Positions 1 to 7,191 are shown, numbered from the stretch's first letter. The stretch: DNA of 9,230 nt from Proteobacteria bacterium UBA6920 (GCA_002448875.1 DKAS01000173.1:21804-31033), one strand, 5' to 3'. Program-made: numbers and translations. Notes: a model not told the origin generated them from the letters alone.

Positions 1-528
1 CCGATCGAACAGGAGGGGACCTATCCCCTGCCGGAAGCACAACTGGATCGCTTCCTCATGCATGTCACCATCAGCTACCCGTCCGCCGACAGCGAGCAGA
101 AGATTCTGCACTTCGCCAGAGAACAGGCCCGGCAGCGTCTGCGGCCGGTGCCGCGCAAGGAGCAGCGCATCAGTCAGCAGGAGCTGTTCCGCATGCGCGA
201 GGAGGTGCTGGGGGTCTTCGTTGCCCCCGCCCTCGAGGAATACATGGTGCAACTGGTGATCGGTACCCGGGAACCCGGGCGCTATGGCGATGACCTGGCG
301 CGCTGGGTGAATTTCGGCGCCAGCCCGCGCGGCACCATCGCCCTGGATCGCTGCGCCAAGGCCCACGCCTGGCTGCAGGGCAAGGATTTCGTCGCCCCGG
401 AAAATATCCACGCCATCGCCCATGACGTGCTGCGTCACCGGGTGCTGCTGTCGTTCGAGGCGGAAGCCGAAGGGGTGGCGGTCGACGCCTTTCTCGAAGA
501 ATTGATGCGGCGCATCGCCGTACCCTGA
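1..528 (+). CDS. moxR: MoxR-family AAA+ ATPase, C-terminal part (5' end outside window)
   Basis: The reading frame is open from the first base, so the start codon lies upstream; 175 residues are visible, about half of a usual MoxR protein (about 300-330 aa). The fragment opens with [18 protein letters not shown], the highly conserved MoxR segment after the sensor-1 strand; the Arg of LDRF (fragment residue 17) is probably the arginine finger. GASPRG near residues 106-111 is the family's sensor-2 motif, and [13 protein letters not shown] near 147-159 is the typical C-terminal lid sequence. Walker A and B motifs would lie upstream and cannot be checked. MoxR ATPases are cytoplasmic, chaperone-like enzymes that act with VWA-domain partners; here those partners follow directly downstream. 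The 45-nt gap to the DUF58 gene contains no convincing terminator, so co-transcription is likely. The family is certain; the precise client is unknown. Confidence 0.95.
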   Translation, partial: PIEQEGTYPLPEAQLDRFLMHVTISYPSADSEQKILHFAREQARQRLRPVPRKEQRISQQELFRMREEVLGVFVAPALEEYMVQLVIGTREPGRYGDDLARWVNFGASPRGTIALDRCAKAHAWLQGKDFVAPENIHAIAHDVLRHRVLLSFEAEAEGVAVDAFLEELMRRIAVP

Positions 529-573
529 CAAGGCGTCAGCAGCAAGCTGCGGCGCCGGCAAGGAACTGATCGC

Positions 574-1539
574 ATGTTGGCAAAAAAATCCGCATCCACG
601 CGTCCAGCGGCCGATCCGGCGGTACTGCCGCAGATCAGCGATTTGCTGCGTTTGCGCCAGGAGGTGCGGCGCTGGAAGCTGCAACCGCGTCAACAGAGTC
701 AGGCCCTGGCCGCCGGTCCCTACCGTTCCCGCTTCAAGGGGCGCGGCATGGAGTTCGAGGAGGTGCGTGGTTACCAGGCTGGCGACGATATCCGGCACAT
801 GGACTGGAAGGTCACCGCCCGTACCGGCCGGCCGCATACCAAGTTATACCGTGAAGAACGCGAGCGTCCGCTGTTTCTCCTGGTGGATTACAGCCCCGGC
901 ATGTTTTTCGGCAGCCGCGTGCGTTGCAAGTCGGTACAGGCGGCGCGCATCGCCACCCTGCTGGCGTGGTCGGCGATGGAAAATCACGATCGCGTGGGCG
1001 GTGCGGTGTTTTCCGGCGCCGGTCACCATGAATACCGGCCCGAATCGGGCAAGCTCGGGGTCATCCGCCTGATCAACGGCCTGGCCGATGCCGCGCATTT
1101 GCCGACGCAGGACATCGTTGCCGCTGTCGATCTGGCGGAACCGCTGCAGCGCCTGCGGCACGTGGCGAAACCCGGCAGCGTGATTTTTCTGATCAGTGAT
1201 TTTCGTGGCATCGGCCCGCAGGCCGAGCATCATCTGGCGCGCTTGCGCAAGCATTGTGAACTGATGGCGATTCATGTCAGCGACCCACTGGAGGAACAGC
1301 TGCCGCCACCTGGCATGTACGCGGTGAGCGACGGCAGCGACGTGCGCATCGTCGACAGCGGCAGCGCCGTCCTGCAACGGCGGCATCACGAGGAATTCCG
1401 CCAGCGCCAGCAGGCGCTGCAGACATTGAGCAAGCAGCTGGCCACGCCCTATCTGCATGTGCGCACCAGTGATTTGGATACAGCGGATAGGCTGCGCGCC
1501 TTCCTGCTGCGGCGCCCGAACGGAGGCAGGCATGAATGA
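574..1539 (+). CDS. DUF58 domain protein of the MoxR/VWA operon
   Basis: 321 aa, probably cytoplasmic, with no membrane segment visible. The ATG at 574 follows an AAGGAA ribosome-binding site (560-565) at 8 nt. The DUF58 signature is clear: a basic stretch YRSRFKGRG (50-58), then VRGYQAGDDIRHMDW (64-78) and KLYREERERPLFLLVDYS (90-107). The region from about 100 has the outline of a VWA-like fold. Its metal-site motif is D105-Y-S107-P-G109, where canonical MIDAS has DxSxS; the last Ser is replaced by Gly. A second acidic position, D209 in LISDF, sits at the end of a later strand. DUF58 proteins are nearly always encoded next to MoxR and are thought to be its direct partners, but no biochemical reaction is established. 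The stop codon overlaps the next gene by 8 nt, suggesting translational coupling. Family assignment is firm; whether it binds metal is doubtful. Confidence 0.93.
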   Translation: MLAKKSASTRPAADPAVLPQISDLLRLRQEVRRWKLQPRQQSQALAAGPYRSRFKGRGMEFEEVRGYQAGDDIRHMDWKVTARTGRPHTKLYREERERPLFLLVDYSPGMFFGSRVRCKSVQAARIATLLAWSAMENHDRVGGAVFSGAGHHEYRPESGKLGVIRLINGLADAAHLPTQDIVAAVDLAEPLQRLRHVAKPGSVIFLISDFRGIGPQAEHHLARLRKHCELMAIHVSDPLEEQLPPPGMYAVSDGSDVRIVDSGSAVLQRRHHEEFRQRQQALQTLSKQLATPYLHVRTSDLDTADRLRAFLLRRPNGGRHE

Positions 1540-2005
1540 CCTGCCGTCGGCACTGGCGCAGCTGCATGATATTCACTTGCCGCCACCGCCTGCGTACTGG
1601 CCGCTGGCGCCCGGCTGGTGGCTGCTGATCGCGCTGCTGCTGGCGCTGGCCGTGGCTTTGTATTTCTGGCTGCACCTGGGGCGGCGACGTGCTCTGCGCC
1701 AACGGGCGGGACGGCAGTTGCAAGCGCTGCATGCGAGTTATCTGGCGGATAGCGACGCCCGCGCCTTTGCGGTGGGGGTCTCCAGTCTGCTGCGTCGCGC
1801 CGCCATCGCCGGTCACGGCCGGGACAAGGTGGCGGCGCTGACTGGCGAGCAGTGGCTGCGTTTTCTCGATCACGAATCCAGCCACAAACAGTTCGTCGCC
1901 GGTGTCGGCGCCTGCCTGGTGGATGCGCCTTATCAGCGTGCGCCGCAGATCGACGTCGCCGCCCTGGGCGAACTGGCGCGGCACTGGTTGCGGGAGAACC
2001 TCTGA
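1532..2005 (+). CDS. DUF4381 single-pass membrane protein
   Basis: 157 aa. I chose the ATG at 1532 because a GGAGG ribosome-binding site (1522-1526) lies 5 nt before it and because the conserved N-terminus LHDIHLPPPPAYWPLAPGWW (residues 11-30) starts just after it; an in-frame ATG at 1457 would lie deep inside the DUF58 gene. One membrane helix spans about residues 28-48 (WWLLIALLLALAVALYFWL), followed by a basic stretch (RRRALRQR) that suggests the C-terminal part is cytoplasmic. The soluble part carries the family-typical SLLRRAAIAGHGRDKVAALT (85-104) and EQWLRFLD (106-113). DUF4381 genes occur almost only in moxR-DUF58-VWA operons of Proteobacteria. A role as membrane scaffold for the ATPase and VWA proteins is inference from position and topology. 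The gene ends 2 nt before batA. Confidence 0.92.
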   Translation: MNDLPSALAQLHDIHLPPPPAYWPLAPGWWLLIALLLALAVALYFWLHLGRRRALRQRAGRQLQALHASYLADSDARAFAVGVSSLLRRAAIAGHGRDKVAALTGEQWLRFLDHESSHKQFVAGVGACLVDAPYQRAPQIDVAALGELARHWLRENL

Positions 2006-2007
2006 AC

Positions 2008-3060
2008 ATGCAGTTCGTCTGGCCCTGGCTGTTCTACGCGTTGCCACTGCCGCTGCTGATGCTGCTGATGCCGCGTGCGCGTCAGCCGTCGGTGCAGGCC
2101 TTGCGCGTACCATTTTACCGGCTGCTGGCGACAGCGGCGGCGCGCGCGCCGCGTCCTGGCATCAGCACTCGCCGGTTGCTGCTGCTGTGGTCACTATGGG
2201 CGCTGCTGCTGGCCGCCGCAGCGCGGCCGCAATGGATAGGCGAGCCGGTGGCCTTGCCGGCAGCGGGCCGCGATTTGCTGCTGGCGGTGGATATTTCCGG
2301 CAGCATGGAGATGCCTGATCTGGATTTGCGCGGGCAGCCGGTCATGCGCCTCGATGTGGTAAAGGAAGTGGCCGGCGATTTCATCGAACGCCGGGTGGGC
2401 GACCGCCTGGGCCTGATCCTGTTCGGCCGCCGCGCCTACCTGCAGACGCCGCTGACCTTTGATCGCAAGACCACCGCCACCATGCTGCGCGAGGCGGAGA
2501 TAGGTCTGGCGGGCAAGGAAACCGCCATCGGCGACGCCATCGGTCTGGCGGTGAAGAAACTGCGCGCGCAACCCGCCGCCGACAAGATTCTGGTTTTGCT
2601 GACTGATGGCGCCAACACCGCCGGCGAGGTTACGCCGGAGCAGGCGGCGCAGCTGGCCCATGAGGAGCAGCTGAAGATTTACACGGTGGGCATAGGTGCC
2701 GATTCCCTCGACGTCAGCCGTCTGGCCGCCGCCCAGGGTATCAATCGCCTGTTCGCGCCGCGCACCATCAATCCGTCCGCCGACCTGGACGAGGACAGCC
2801 TGAAAAATATCGCCACCGCCACCGGCGGGCGCTACTTTCGCGCCCGCGATAGCGAAGGGTTGCGGGAAATCTACCGGGAAATCGATCGCCTGGAACCGGC
2901 GGAAAAAGACCAACAGGTGTTCCGGCCGGTGCACGAGCTGTATCCCTGGCCGCTGGCGGCGGTTTTTCTCATCAGTCTGCTGGTCGCCGCCGGGCAGGTA
3001 TGGAGTCTACGCCGGCAGCCACAGGCGGGCGCTGCGGCGGACCCGGTGTCGCCATCATGA
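2008..3060 (+). CDS. batA: BatA-type VWA-domain membrane protein
   Basis: 350 aa. The ATG at 2008 starts 2 nt after the previous stop, with GGGAGA at 1992-1997 as ribosome-binding site; upstream in-frame ATGs would overlap DUF4381 extensively and lack the hydrophobic N-terminus. Two membrane helices (about 3-22 and 56-73) precede the VWA domain (about 88-295), and a third (about 312-332) follows it, as usual for BatA. The MIDAS metal site looks complete: D95-I-S97-G-S99, T172 in GKETAIGDAIG, and D200 in VLLTDG. VWA domains of this type bind a divalent metal and mediate protein-protein contacts. With helix pairs flanking it, the domain most likely faces the cytoplasm, where it could meet MoxR, but orientation is inference. 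The gene overlaps the next one by ATGA (3057-3060). Assignment to the family is secure; the Bacteroides aerotolerance role cannot be assumed. Confidence 0.95.
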   Translation: MQFVWPWLFYALPLPLLMLLMPRARQPSVQALRVPFYRLLATAAARAPRPGISTRRLLLLWSLWALLLAAAARPQWIGEPVALPAAGRDLLLAVDISGSMEMPDLDLRGQPVMRLDVVKEVAGDFIERRVGDRLGLILFGRRAYLQTPLTFDRKTTATMLREAEIGLAGKETAIGDAIGLAVKKLRAQPAADKILVLLTDGANTAGEVTPEQAAQLAHEEQLKIYTVGIGADSLDVSRLAAAQGINRLFAPRTINPSADLDEDSLKNIATATGGRYFRARDSEGLREIYREIDRLEPAEKDQQVFRPVHELYPWPLAAVFLISLLVAAGQVWSLRRQPQAGAAADPVSPS

Positions 3061-4991
3061 TCGACTGGTTGCAACAGTTGCATTTTCTTCGTCCCTGGTG
3101 GCTGCTGGCATTGCTGCCGGCGGCCTGGCTGTGGTGGTGGCTGCGACGCCAGCGCGGCGGGCGGCACGGCTGGCGCGGTGTGGTCGATGCCCACTTGCTG
3201 ACCTATCTTACCCGCCAGCAGGGCGTTGCCGGCCGTGAACACTGGCCGTGGCTGCTGCTGGCCCTGGCTTGGCTGCTGTGCATCATCGCCCTGGCCGGAC
3301 CGGCCTGGCGCCAGTTGCCGGAGCCGGTGTTTCGCGCCGCCGCCGTACAATTGCTGCTGCTGGATGTTTCCCGCTCCATGGACGCGGAGGATATCCGGCC
3401 CAGCCGTCTCACCCGCGCCAAGCATAAAATACTCGATTTACTGGCGCAGCGGCGCGAGGGGCAGACCGGCCTGATCGTGTTCGCTGCCCAGCCCTTCGTG
3501 GTGGCGCCACTCACCGACGATGCCCGCACCATTGCCGCCATGGTGCCGGTGCTGAGCTCGGACCTGATGCCGGCGCAGGGCAGCCGCCTGCTGCCGGCGC
3601 TGCAGCAGGCACGGGAATTGTTGCGGCAGAGCGGTGAGACACGGGCGGATATCCTGCTGATCAGCGACGACGTCGATGACAGCCAGGCGCTGGACTATGT
3701 CGGCAAACTACGTAGCGAGGGTTTTCGCCTGTCGGTGCTGGCGGTGGGCAGTGCCGATGGCGCGCCGATCCCGGCCGCCGGCGGCGGTTTCGTCAAGGAC
3801 GCGGCCGGGGCCATTGTCATACCTCGGTTGTCACCGCGGCTGCGCGAGCTGGCTGCTGTCGGTGGCGGCGCTTACAGCGAATTGACGGTGGACGACACGG
3901 ACCTGCGGCGTCTGGCCGTCAGTGTCGATCGGCGTACCGTGACAGAGCAGGAAAAAAACTGGCGGCGCACTTCCGATCAGTGGCGGGAAGAAGGCGTCTG
4001 GCTGTTGCCGGTGCTGGTCGTGCTGGCCTGGCTGGGTTTCCGTCGCGGCTGGTTGCTGAGCGTGCTGCTGTTGCCGGCGCTGCTGGCGGCGCCACCACCG
4101 GCCCAGGCCGAAGGCTGGCGCGACTGGTGGCTTAACAACGACCAGCGCGCGGCCGCCGCATTCACCGCCGGCCAGCAGCAACAGGCGGCGGAACAATTTC
4201 ACGATCCTGCGTGGAAGGGCGCGGCGCACTATCGGGCCGGCAACTATAATCAGGCGGTGGAGAATCTCAGCGGACTCAACAGCGCCGAGGCGCACTATAA
4301 CCGCGGCAACGCCCTGGCCCACCTGGGCAAGGTGGAAGACGCCATCGCCGCCTATGACCAGGCCCTGCAGCTGGATCCGGCGAACCAGGACGCGCAGTAC
4401 AACCGCGATCTGCTGCAGAAGCTGCTGCAGCGCCAGCAGCAGAACCAGCAGCAGAACCAGCAGCAGCAAGGTCAACAGCAGCAAGGTCAACAGCAGCAAG
4501 GTCAACAGCAGCAAGGTCAACAGCAGCAAGGTCAACAGCAGCAGGGGCAGCAACAGCAGGGCCAGCAACAGCAAGATCAGCGCCAGCAGGGCCAGCAGGG
4601 CCAGCAGCCAAACAGCCAGTCGTCCCAGGACGGACCGGGGCAGGCGCAGGATCAGCAACCGGCAGGTTCGCCGCCGCCATCCCCAAGGCAACAGGACGCC
4701 GGCGCCAATGCACAAAGCGCCGGCGGTGCACAGCCGCCGGCTCCCGGATCGCCGCCGTCGCCGGATGCGCCGCCCGCCTCTTCCGCTGCAGCAGATCAGA
4801 AGGCGGATGCGCAGACGGTGCCCGGCGCAGCCGCGACGCAGCAGAATGCGCAACAAGCGGAGGAACAACAGGCGGTGGAGCAGTGGCTGGGTCGCATTCC
4901 GGACGATCCCGGCGGTCTGCTGCGGGAAAAAATGCGGCGGCAATATGAACGCCGGCAGAACAAGGCTGATAAGGTACAGGAACAATGGTAG
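3057..4991 (+). CDS. batB: BatB-type VWA protein fused to TPR domain with Gln-rich tail
   Basis: 644 aa. The ATG at 3057 shares the ATGA overlap with the batA stop and begins a BatB-like N-terminus (MIDWLQQLHFLRPWWLLALL). Helices lie at about 10-29 and 63-83, then a VWA domain at about 95-290 with MIDAS D103-V-S105-R-S107 and D204 in LLISDD; the Thr position appears as S176 in AQGSRL. Two more hydrophobic segments follow (about 314-327 and 331-346), ending in a signal-like APPPAQAEGW, so the remainder is probably periplasmic. It has TPR-like helices (about 385-455; YRAGNYNQAVENL, YNRGNALAHLGKVEDAIAAYDQAL), a Gln/Gly repeat tract (about 459-516), a Pro/Ala-rich disordered stretch (520-600), and a C-terminal EQWLGRIPDDPGGLLREKMRRQY (608-630) of the type conserved in gammaproteobacterial relatives. 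The TPR part corresponds to a separate BatC in some lineages. The tail overlaps batD by 7 nt. Function beyond protein interaction is not established. Confidence 0.94.
   Translation: MIDWLQQLHFLRPWWLLALLPAAWLWWWLRRQRGGRHGWRGVVDAHLLTYLTRQQGVAGREHWPWLLLALAWLLCIIALAGPAWRQLPEPVFRAAAVQLLLLDVSRSMDAEDIRPSRLTRAKHKILDLLAQRREGQTGLIVFAAQPFVVAPLTDDARTIAAMVPVLSSDLMPAQGSRLLPALQQARELLRQSGETRADILLISDDVDDSQALDYVGKLRSEGFRLSVLAVGSADGAPIPAAGGGFVKDAAGAIVIPRLSPRLRELAAVGGGAYSELTVDDTDLRRLAVSVDRRTVTEQEKNWRRTSDQWREEGVWLLPVLVVLAWLGFRRGWLLSVLLLPALLAAPPPAQAEGWRDWWLNNDQRAAAAFTAGQQQQAAEQFHDPAWKGAAHYRAGNYNQAVENLSGLNSAEAHYNRGNALAHLGKVEDAIAAYDQALQLDPANQDAQYNRDLLQKLLQRQQQNQQQNQQQQGQQQQGQQQQGQQQQGQQQQGQQQQGQQQQGQQQQDQRQQGQQGQQPNSQSSQDGPGQAQDQQPAGSPPPSPRQQDAGANAQSAGGAQPPAPGSPPSPDAPPASSAAADQKADAQTVPGAAATQQNAQQAEEQQAVEQWLGRIPDDPGGLLREKMRRQYERRQNKADKVQEQW
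4470..4589 (+). repeat. In-frame 15-bp tandem repeat encoding GQQQQ units
   Basis: Eight consecutive 15-bp units encode seven GQQQQ pentapeptides (residues 472-506 of the BatB-TPR protein) and one diverged DQRQQ. Copies 1-4 (4470-4529) are identical, GGTCAACAGCAGCAA; copy 5 (4530-4544) differs only in its last base; copies 6-8 are increasingly diverged (GGG/GGC in place of GGT, and swapped CAA/CAG codons). The perfect left-hand copies look recently amplified, since identical synonymous codon use is not needed to keep the peptide. The unit length is a multiple of three, so gain or loss of copies would keep the frame. Further CAG/CAA-rich sequence flanks it (about 4431-4469 and 4590-4608). Confidence 0.95.
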
Positions 4992-6745
4992 TGACGAGAT
5001 ATCATCTGCCGTGGGCAATGGCGCTGGTCCTCGGCTTGACGAGCGGAGCGGCCACGGCGGCGGTGGTGGCCCAGGTGGATCGAAACCGCGTGGCCGAGGG
5101 CGAATTCCTGACCCTGACGCTCGAGGGTGGTGACGGCGAGCCGGATCTGGAACCGTTGCGCCAGGACTTCGAGGTGCAAGGCACCAATCACAGCAGTCAG
5201 ATTCAGATCATCAATGGCAAGGTGAATTCCCGTTCCAGCTGGAGCGTGCAGCTCAGCCCGAAACACGATGGTACCCTGCAGATCCCGGCCTTGACCTTCG
5301 GCAGCGAAAAAACCGAGCCTATTGCCATTACCGTCGACAAAGCCGGCAAGGGCGTGAATGTTTCCGGTAATGACGATCTGTTTCTGGAGCTGGAAGTCAG
5401 TCCACACCAGGTGTATGTGCGCGAACAGGCGGTGCTGACCATCCGTTTCTACCAGGCCATCGACATCCGCGAGGGCAGCCTGTCCAAGCCTGAGCTGGCC
5501 GATGCCGTGGTGGAAAAACTGGGCGATGACAAAATCACCGACCAGTACCGCGACGGTGTTCGCTACCATGTCACCGAAAGGCGCTTCGCCATTTTTCCCC
5601 AGGCCAGCGGCCGGCTGAACATACCACCGGTGGTGTTCGACGGCCAGATGGTGGTTGCTAATCGCAGCCCCCGTGCCTTCGGTGGTTTCGATCCCTTTGA
5701 CCGCTTCTTTCAGCAGGCGCGGCCGGTGCGTCTGCGCTCCGACGGCGTCGAGCTGGAAGTGCTGCCGCAACCGGTGCAGACCGGCGGCGCCTGGCTGCCG
5801 GTGCAGCAGCTGACCCTGGAGGAAAGCTGGGCGCCCGATCCGCCGGTGTTCAAGGTCGGCGAGCCGGTAACCCGTACCCTGCGCCTGCAGGCCACCGGCT
5901 CCGTGGATTCGCAGTTGCCGGATCTGGCGCCGGCCGTGATCGATGGCATCAAATTCTATCCCGATCAGCCGGTGAGCAAGACCGCCGCCGGCGCCGAGGC
6001 CTTGCAGGCAAGCAAGGAGTTCAAGATCGCTCTGATGCCGACCACGGCGGGCAACTACACATTACCGGAGATCGAGGTTCCCTGGTGGAACACGAAACTG
6101 CGGCGCATGGAAACCGCCCGCCTGCCGGCGCGCCAGATCACGGTAGCCGGTGGCGTACCGGCGGCGACACCGGCACCCGTGGCCGCCGGGTCCGCCCCCG
6201 CGATGAGCGCCGCGGATCCGTCCGCCGCGCCCGCGGCTGTGTCCACGGTGGCGCCGCCGGGGATCGCCGCCGAGGGTGATGCGCGCTGGCGCTGGTTGAC
6301 GCTGGCGGCGCTGCTGCTGTGGCTGCTGACTCTGGGGGTGTGGTGGCGGGAGCGGCGCAACTACCGTCGGCCGGTCGCTGCCCCGGAGGTAGCGGCGCCG
6401 ATTCGGCCCGACTTCGCCACCGCCAGCCGCGAATTCGACTTCGCCTGCGAAGCCCAGCAGCCACAGCAGGCGGCGGCGGCGCTGGTGCGCCTGGTCAGTG
6501 TGTTGCGCGCCGACCCCGGGGTGAAAAACCTGGGCCAGGTGCGGGAGCTGTTCAGCGATGCGCCGGTGGTCGAAGCCTTGCAGGAATTGCAGCGCCAGCT
6601 TTACAGCCGCGACGGCGGCGCCTGGCAGGGCCAGCAGTTCAAGGCGCTGCTGCAGCCGGTGCTGCGTCGCCTGCGGCCAGAGGAGGCAAAGCGCAAGCGA
6701 GGCAAGGGCGTGACCGATCTGCCCGAGTTGTATTCGGCGGGGTAG
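4985..6745 (+). CDS. batD: BatD-type exported, membrane-anchored protein
   Basis: 586 aa. The ATG at 4985 lies inside the last codons of batB (7-nt overlap), with AAGG at 4971-4974 as a possible ribosome-binding site; another ATG at 5018 (residue 12) is a less likely alternative, since it would trim the signal peptide. An N-terminal signal sequence (about 1-26, with hydrophobic AMALVLGLTSGAATAA) is followed by a long beta-rich periplasmic part (about 27-390) built from immunoglobulin-like segments such as VYVREQAVLTIRFYQ (143-157) and FKVGEPVTRTLRLQA (289-303), typical of BatD. A Pro/Ala-rich linker (390-430) leads to one membrane helix (about 436-453, LTLAALLLWLLTLGVWW) and a cytoplasmic tail (454-586) with a basic run near 569-574. 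It probably presents or scaffolds periplasmic partners of the VWA proteins. It is the last gene of the operon. The family call is firm; the molecular role is unknown. Confidence 0.92.
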   Translation: MVVTRYHLPWAMALVLGLTSGAATAAVVAQVDRNRVAEGEFLTLTLEGGDGEPDLEPLRQDFEVQGTNHSSQIQIINGKVNSRSSWSVQLSPKHDGTLQIPALTFGSEKTEPIAITVDKAGKGVNVSGNDDLFLELEVSPHQVYVREQAVLTIRFYQAIDIREGSLSKPELADAVVEKLGDDKITDQYRDGVRYHVTERRFAIFPQASGRLNIPPVVFDGQMVVANRSPRAFGGFDPFDRFFQQARPVRLRSDGVELEVLPQPVQTGGAWLPVQQLTLEESWAPDPPVFKVGEPVTRTLRLQATGSVDSQLPDLAPAVIDGIKFYPDQPVSKTAAGAEALQASKEFKIALMPTTAGNYTLPEIEVPWWNTKLRRMETARLPARQITVAGGVPAATPAPVAAGSAPAMSAADPSAAPAAVSTVAPPGIAAEGDARWRWLTLAALLLWLLTLGVWWRERRNYRRPVAAPEVAAPIRPDFATASREFDFACEAQQPQQAAAALVRLVSVLRADPGVKNLGQVRELFSDAPVVEALQELQRQLYSRDGGAWQGQQFKALLQPVLRRLRPEEAKRKRGKGVTDLPELYSAG

Positions 6746-6759
6746 AAGAAAATAGTGGC

Positions 6760-6783
6760 TGATGTAAAGTGTGATGTAAAGTG
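6760..6783. repeat. Perfect 12-bp tandem duplication behind batD
   Basis: TGATGTAAAGTG occurs twice back to back (6760-6771 and 6772-6783), starting 14 nt after the batD stop. The repeat is AT-rich compared with its surroundings. It carries no open frame of interest and lies in the 154-nt gap between convergent genes. It may be a slippage product or a paired protein-binding site; the sequence does not decide. Confidence 0.85.
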
Positions 6784-6855
6784 TGGCAGCTCTGGCACCG
6801 ACAGACGGCCACGATTCCTTGGCCTATGGCTTGCGGTCATTAGCAAACCGGCGAC

Positions 6856-6885
6856 GGGGCGCTCCGCCCAAGCGGCGGGTGCCCC
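6856..6885. terminator. Possible terminator hairpin between convergent genes
   Basis: GGGGC (6856-6860) pairs with GCCCC (6881-6885), and CCGCC (6864-6868) with GGCGG (6874-6878), around the 5-nt loop CAAGC. The small internal loop between them (GCT opposite GT) can be narrowed by G-U pairs. The hairpin stands between batD and the oppositely oriented small gene, about 15 nt beyond the latter's stop. Neither side has a long T-run: the + side has only a moderately T-rich stretch (6891-6907), so it is a weak candidate for intrinsic termination. Confidence 0.35.
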
Positions 6886-6899
6886 GCCCGATTCCGTTC

Positions 6900-7160
6900 T
6901 TACTTTACTATCTCGATCATCGATACCTTGCCGTCGTGGACATACAGCTCCACCTTGATGCCTTCCTTGATTTCGCCGCCGCGCTTGCGCACCTTGGCGT
7001 CGTAGGGCAGACGGTGTTCCTTGCCGGCGTCATCCTTGACGGTATAGAAACCGTCTTCGATTCTGGTCAGCATGCCTTCAATGCCGGCACCATCGGCCCC
7101 GGCCGGAGCGGCGCTGATCAGACTCAGGACAACCAGGCAAGCGGCGCTAAACTTCTTCAT
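6900..7160 (-). CDS. Small exported protein of unknown function
   Basis: 86 aa, ATG at 7160-7158. The start is supported by AGGAG (7173-7169 on the minus strand) 8 nt upstream. A textbook signal peptide (MKKFSAACLVVLSLISAAPAGA, about 1-22) has a likely AGA|DG cleavage site, leaving a mature periplasmic protein of about 64 residues. The mature part alternates short beta-like stretches with turns: IEGMLTRIEDGFYTVKD (27-43), HRLPYDAKVRKRG and GIKVELYVHDGKVSMIEIV. This pattern resembles small OB-fold or beta-barrel periplasmic domains, but I do not recognise a named family. No cysteine remains after the signal peptide, so no disulfide or lipid anchor is expected. It appears to be its own transcription unit, convergent with batD; the peptidase gene lies 158 nt upstream in the same direction. 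That it is a real gene is well supported; its function is open. Confidence 0.85.
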   Translation of the reverse strand: MKKFSAACLVVLSLISAAPAGADGAGIEGMLTRIEDGFYTVKDDAGKEHRLPYDAKVRKRGGEIKEGIKVELYVHDGKVSMIEIVK

Positions 7161-7181
7161 CGTTACATCTCCTGCGGATAG

Positions 7182-7191
7182 TTTTGCAAAA
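7182..7191. promoter_or_regulatory. 10-bp palindrome upstream of the small exported gene
   Basis: TTTTGCAAAA is a perfect inverted repeat in an otherwise GC-rich area, 8 nt upstream of the AGGAG ribosome-binding site of the small exported gene. It could be a repressor-binding site or simply an AT-rich leader that keeps the ribosome-binding site open. Short palindromes arise by chance, so support is limited. Confidence 0.3.

Noticed and set aside
539..550. GCAGC-AA-GCTGC inverted repeat between moxR and the DUF58 gene as a terminator
   Set aside because: The stem is 5 bp with a 2-nt loop and no T-run follows; the genes are most likely co-transcribed.
4431..4608. Possible CRISPR-like array in the repeat region
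   Set aside because: Units are directly adjacent with no spacers, are in frame, and encode a Gln/Gly tract; this is a coding minisatellite.
3831..5018. Long minus-strand open frame with a Leu-rich tract opposite batB
   Set aside because: It is the antisense of the batB-TPR coding strand: the Leu run is simply the reverse complement of the Gln codon repeats. It has no recognisable domain, and the sense strand has clear family motifs.
4796..5770. Minus-strand frame of 324 codons opposite the batB end and batD
   Set aside because: High GC content lengthens antisense frames. The sense strand encodes a convincing BatD with signal peptide and membrane helix, and the antisense product has no known motifs.
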